Assembly (NCBI RefSeq): GCF_019670125.1 | Contig: NZ_AP023033.1 | Coordinates: 3,399,001 to 3,463,000 of the forward strand | Source: Agarivorans aestuarii | GTDB taxonomy: Bacteria > Pseudomonadota > Gammaproteobacteria > Enterobacterales > Celerinatantimonadaceae | Direction: 5' to 3' | Length of the DNA: 64,000 nucleotides | Shown here: positions 61,735 to 64,000 of the stretch, in pieces | Layout of the letters: each line of letters opens with the position of its first letter | Numbering within the stretch: the stretch's first letter is position 1 | Notes under the pieces: generated by a model | Database searches by the model: none | The model's input: the letters and a program-made list of their open reading frames with translations, nothing else | Told to the model about the DNA's origin: nothing | Program-made: the position numbers and the translations under genes

Positions 61735-62643
61735 ATGATAGGCTTTATTTATTTCGCAACCGTATTTATATGGGGCACCACTTGGTTAGCCATTGCCTAT
61801 CAAATTGGCGACGTGCCGATTGCCAACTCTATCATGTACCGCTTTGCCCTTGCCTCCTTGGTATTGGTGCTGTTTCTGCTTATTACCAAACGCCTACAAA
61901 GGCTTAGCTTAAAACAACATGGCAGCTGCTTATTGCTGGGTTTATGTTTGTTTAGCTGTAATTTTATGCTGTTTTACCATGCTGCCCAGTACATCCCAAG
62001 TGGCTTAATCTCAATAGTATTTTCCATCGCGACAATTATGAACATGGGCAACAGCTGGCTGTTTCATGGGCAAAAACCTAGCTTGCGTTTAATCTGCGGA
62101 GGCATATTGGGTATAAGCGGCATTATCCTGTTGTTTTACCCTGATATCAGCCATAGCGAAACCGCCAGCCAACAATTGCTTGGTTTAGTAATGGCGCTAG
62201 CAGGGACCTACTGCTTTTCGCTGGGTAACATGCTCTCGGCCAAACAACAAAAACAAGGTTTATCGGTACTCTCGGTCAACGCTTATGGCATGGCTTATGG
62301 CGCAGCGCTGCTATTAGTTTGGGGCTTGTTAAGTGGCCAAGAGTTTGGTTTTAGCACCGAGCCGCTGTACTTAGGTAGTTTGATATATCTGGCGATAATT
62401 GGCTCGGTATTAGGCTTTAGCTTTTATTTGGTATTAGTGGGGAAATTAGGCCCGCAAAAAGCCGCCTATGCCACTGTGCTTTTCCCAGTAGTGGCGCTAG
62501 GTTTATCAACCGTTTTCGAAGGCTACCAATGGACATTAGTAAGCTTAAGCGGCGTTGCAATAGTGTTACTTGGCAACTTACTGGTATTTACCAAAGCCAG
62601 CCCATGGCAAAAGTGGCGCTTAAAGCTCGCTAAAGTTGATTGA
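61735..62643 (+). CDS. EamA/DMT-family transporter
   Basis: A 302-residue protein with ten TM helices in two EamA repeats. YFATVFIWGTTWLAIAYQIG opens repeat 1, with YRFALASLVLVLFLL next, and repeat 2 begins near LLGLVMALAGTYCFSLGNML. Members export metabolites or amino acids, and the substrate is not predictable. AGGAGG precedes the ATG. In 61628-61734 the 10-mer GCAATAATCT occurs twice. Confidence 0.88.
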   Translation: MIGFIYFATVFIWGTTWLAIAYQIGDVPIANSIMYRFALASLVLVLFLLITKRLQRLSLKQHGSCLLLGLCLFSCNFMLFYHAAQYIPSGLISIVFSIATIMNMGNSWLFHGQKPSLRLICGGILGISGIILLFYPDISHSETASQQLLGLVMALAGTYCFSLGNMLSAKQQKQGLSVLSVNAYGMAYGAALLLVWGLLSGQEFGFSTEPLYLGSLIYLAIIGSVLGFSFYLVLVGKLGPQKAAYATVLFPVVALGLSTVFEGYQWTLVSLSGVAIVLLGNLLVFTKASPWQKWRLKLAKVD

Positions 62644-62783
62644 ATGGACAACATTTTTGAGCATCCCTGCACTTTAGTAACATACAAATGTGAGCATTAG
62701 CAGAATACACCAATAGTATTATTAAATATCACTTACAAGTTGTTCTATACTGATTAAGTTATTAATTTGCAAGGATAGCTTTC

Positions 62784-64000
62784 ATGCTCAAATCTATATC
62801 GATTCGTAAAAAACTCTTTGTTCTTCCTTTACTGCTAGCAGCGGCAATGATGGGTGAAGTAATCCTTGTAACAAGCTCTCTGCAACAAAACCATGACGAC
62901 GCTCAAATAGTAAATATTGCCGGTCGCCAACGCATGCTTACTAAGAAATATTCAGCTGAAGAGTTGCATAGAAGCTACTTAAAAGAACAAGAATTTCCAG
63001 GCATTCTTAGTGCCGACAACACGGTAAAGCTATATGAAGCCTCACTCAGTGCGTTAATGAGGGGCGGCCAGACCTACGCTGATTTAGGCCTCAAACAGCC
63101 TATTAACTTACCCGCTCCTAGTTACCAACCCTTCATCGACCAACTTCAACTCGTTGAGCGTTTATGGAAACAACAGTTAACTGCAGCACATAAGCTGGAA
63201 AGCGAGCCTACAGGCGCTAATGCCAACGCTTTTTTAGAAATAAACCACAAGAGTATGGCGGCCATGAACAAAGCGGTACTCATTTACGCCGATTACGCAG
63301 AACTTAAACTAAACAACCTGGTTAATAACAGCATCGGGCTCGCTGTAATTATGGTGATTTTGGCCTCGCTAGTGGCTTGGGTTGTCATTAGAGACACTAC
63401 TCAGCCAATTAATCTATTGGTAGGAATTAGCCGAAAAATTAGCCGCGGTGACTTAAAGTCATCTGCTGAACTCACCCAAATTATCAGCAAAAATGAATTA
63501 GGCATGTTGGCGCACCACATCGAATTAATGCGTGAGTCGCTGCAAGAAGCATTAAACGAAATTCAGCAGGCTTCTAGCAGCATTAACTTGTCGTCAAACC
63601 AGGTGTCGGAGTTATCCAGTCAAATTAGCCAAGCTAACCGCAACGAGCAACAACGCTTTAGCAATATGTATGAAAACTCTCAAACTCTTGAAGAATCCAC
63701 CGCTCGCTTAAGCGAGATTGCCGCCGAAACCTTAACCATGGTGACCCAATGTAACGAGTTATCCACTAACGCCTCTGCCTTAGTGGGCGAAAACATCACC
63801 ATGATGACCACCACCTCGGAAGAAACAGTTAAAGCCAGCAGCTTTATTCAAGATCTAAGCAACACTGCTGAGCAAGTTTATGGCATTGTTGATGCCATTC
63901 GAGCCATTTCAGAGCAAACTAACCTACTTGCACTAAATGCCGCAATTGAGGCCGCCAGAGCCGGTGAACAAGGCCGTGGATTTGCCGTAGTTGCCGACGA
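62784..64000 (+). CDS. Methyl-accepting chemotaxis protein with PilJ-type sensor (cut by window end)
   Basis: At least 405 codons; the reading frame runs off the window end. The ATG at 62784 follows AAGGA. TM1 lies at about 11-32. A PilJ-type helical sensor begins with [12 protein letters not shown] (residues about 45-56), TM2 is near 185-208, HAMP at about 210-260, and the signalling domain reaches the hairpin tip [24 protein letters not shown] and VVADE before the end. NIAGRQRM sensor modules are shared with NarX-like nitrate sensors. The ligand is unknown. Confidence 0.9.
   Translation, partial: MLKSISIRKKLFVLPLLLAAAMMGEVILVTSSLQQNHDDAQIVNIAGRQRMLTKKYSAEELHRSYLKEQEFPGILSADNTVKLYEASLSALMRGGQTYADLGLKQPINLPAPSYQPFIDQLQLVERLWKQQLTAAHKLESEPTGANANAFLEINHKSMAAMNKAVLIYADYAELKLNNLVNNSIGLAVIMVILASLVAWVVIRDTTQPINLLVGISRKISRGDLKSSAELTQIISKNELGMLAHHIELMRESLQEALNEIQQASSSINLSSNQVSELSSQISQANRNEQQRFSNMYENSQTLEESTARLSEIAAETLTMVTQCNELSTNASALVGENITMMTTTSEETVKASSFIQDLSNTAEQVYGIVDAIRAISEQTNLLALNAAIEAARAGEQGRGFAVVAD

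Overview
The window looks like chromosomal DNA of a marine, polysaccharide-using gammaproteobacterium, most like the Alteromonadales/Vibrionales (an Agarivorans-type organism would fit). The basis is the protein set: Zur, MepM, RlmI, DcuA, HutXZ, a TonB1-ExbB1-ExbD1-HutBCD cluster in the Vibrio order, many chemoreceptors, a BCCT osmolyte carrier and sugar-acid catabolism. The placement is inferred from protein character only. No rRNA, tRNA, CRISPR array or intact insertion sequence was seen.

Layout. 1-2.3 kb: zur behind a Zur-box-like promoter, then the murein endopeptidase gene mepM. 2.3-3.4 kb: a remnant of an Omp85-type barrel, a glycine-zipper protein and an unlisted 42-residue ORF. 3.4-9.4 kb: a leftward operon lacI - GH94 phosphorylase - gntK - edd with a LacI-type operator. 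The phosphorylase is best read as a cellobionic acid phosphorylase. It would release gluconate, which gntK and edd then feed into the Entner-Doudoroff route. 9.4-17.4 kb: housekeeping and single genes (GST, RlmI, hydrolases, CBS protein, lipase, ExoIII, DUF3892) with two kinds of palindromic repeats. 17.4-22.9 kb: a seven-gene leftward operon like Escherichia coli yjfIJKLMC (DUF2170, PspA/IM30, DUF2491, DUF350, DUF1190, glutathionylspermidine-synthase-like ATP-grasp), with a two-TM K+-channel/RCK gene inserted and a DUF6471 gene divergent to it. 23-33.6 kb: BCCT transporter, exonuclease plus CBS/nucleotidyltransferase pair, DcuA, GNAT, and an 887-residue beta-amylase-family protein that contains two tandem GH14 modules. 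33.6-34.65 kb: about 1 kb without a convincing gene, with DnaA-box-like sequences and a strong hairpin.

34.6-46.3 kb: PLP enzyme, secreted and periplasmic proteins, chemoreceptor, LysR regulator facing a two-gene RND pump, YbjQ. 46.3-49.3 kb: an island of short, mostly unrecognised plus-strand genes separated by attC-like imperfect inverted repeats, which looks like an integron cassette cluster without an integrase, plus a near-perfect 46-bp palindrome. 49.4-56.3 kb: a Fur-type haem uptake locus, with hutXZ leftward and tonB-exbB-exbD-hutBCD rightward from a shared Fur-box-like site; an AraC regulator follows. 56.6-60.9 kb: a compact four-gene envelope operon (barrel, lipoprotein hydrolase, DUF4056 lipoprotein, Omp85-like barrel) of unknown role. 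60.9-64 kb: ribA, an EamA exporter and a PilJ-type chemoreceptor cut by the window end.

The most interesting items are the tandem GH14 protein, the oxidised-cellobiose operon, the cassette cluster, the expanded PspA/yjf operon and the four-gene envelope operon.
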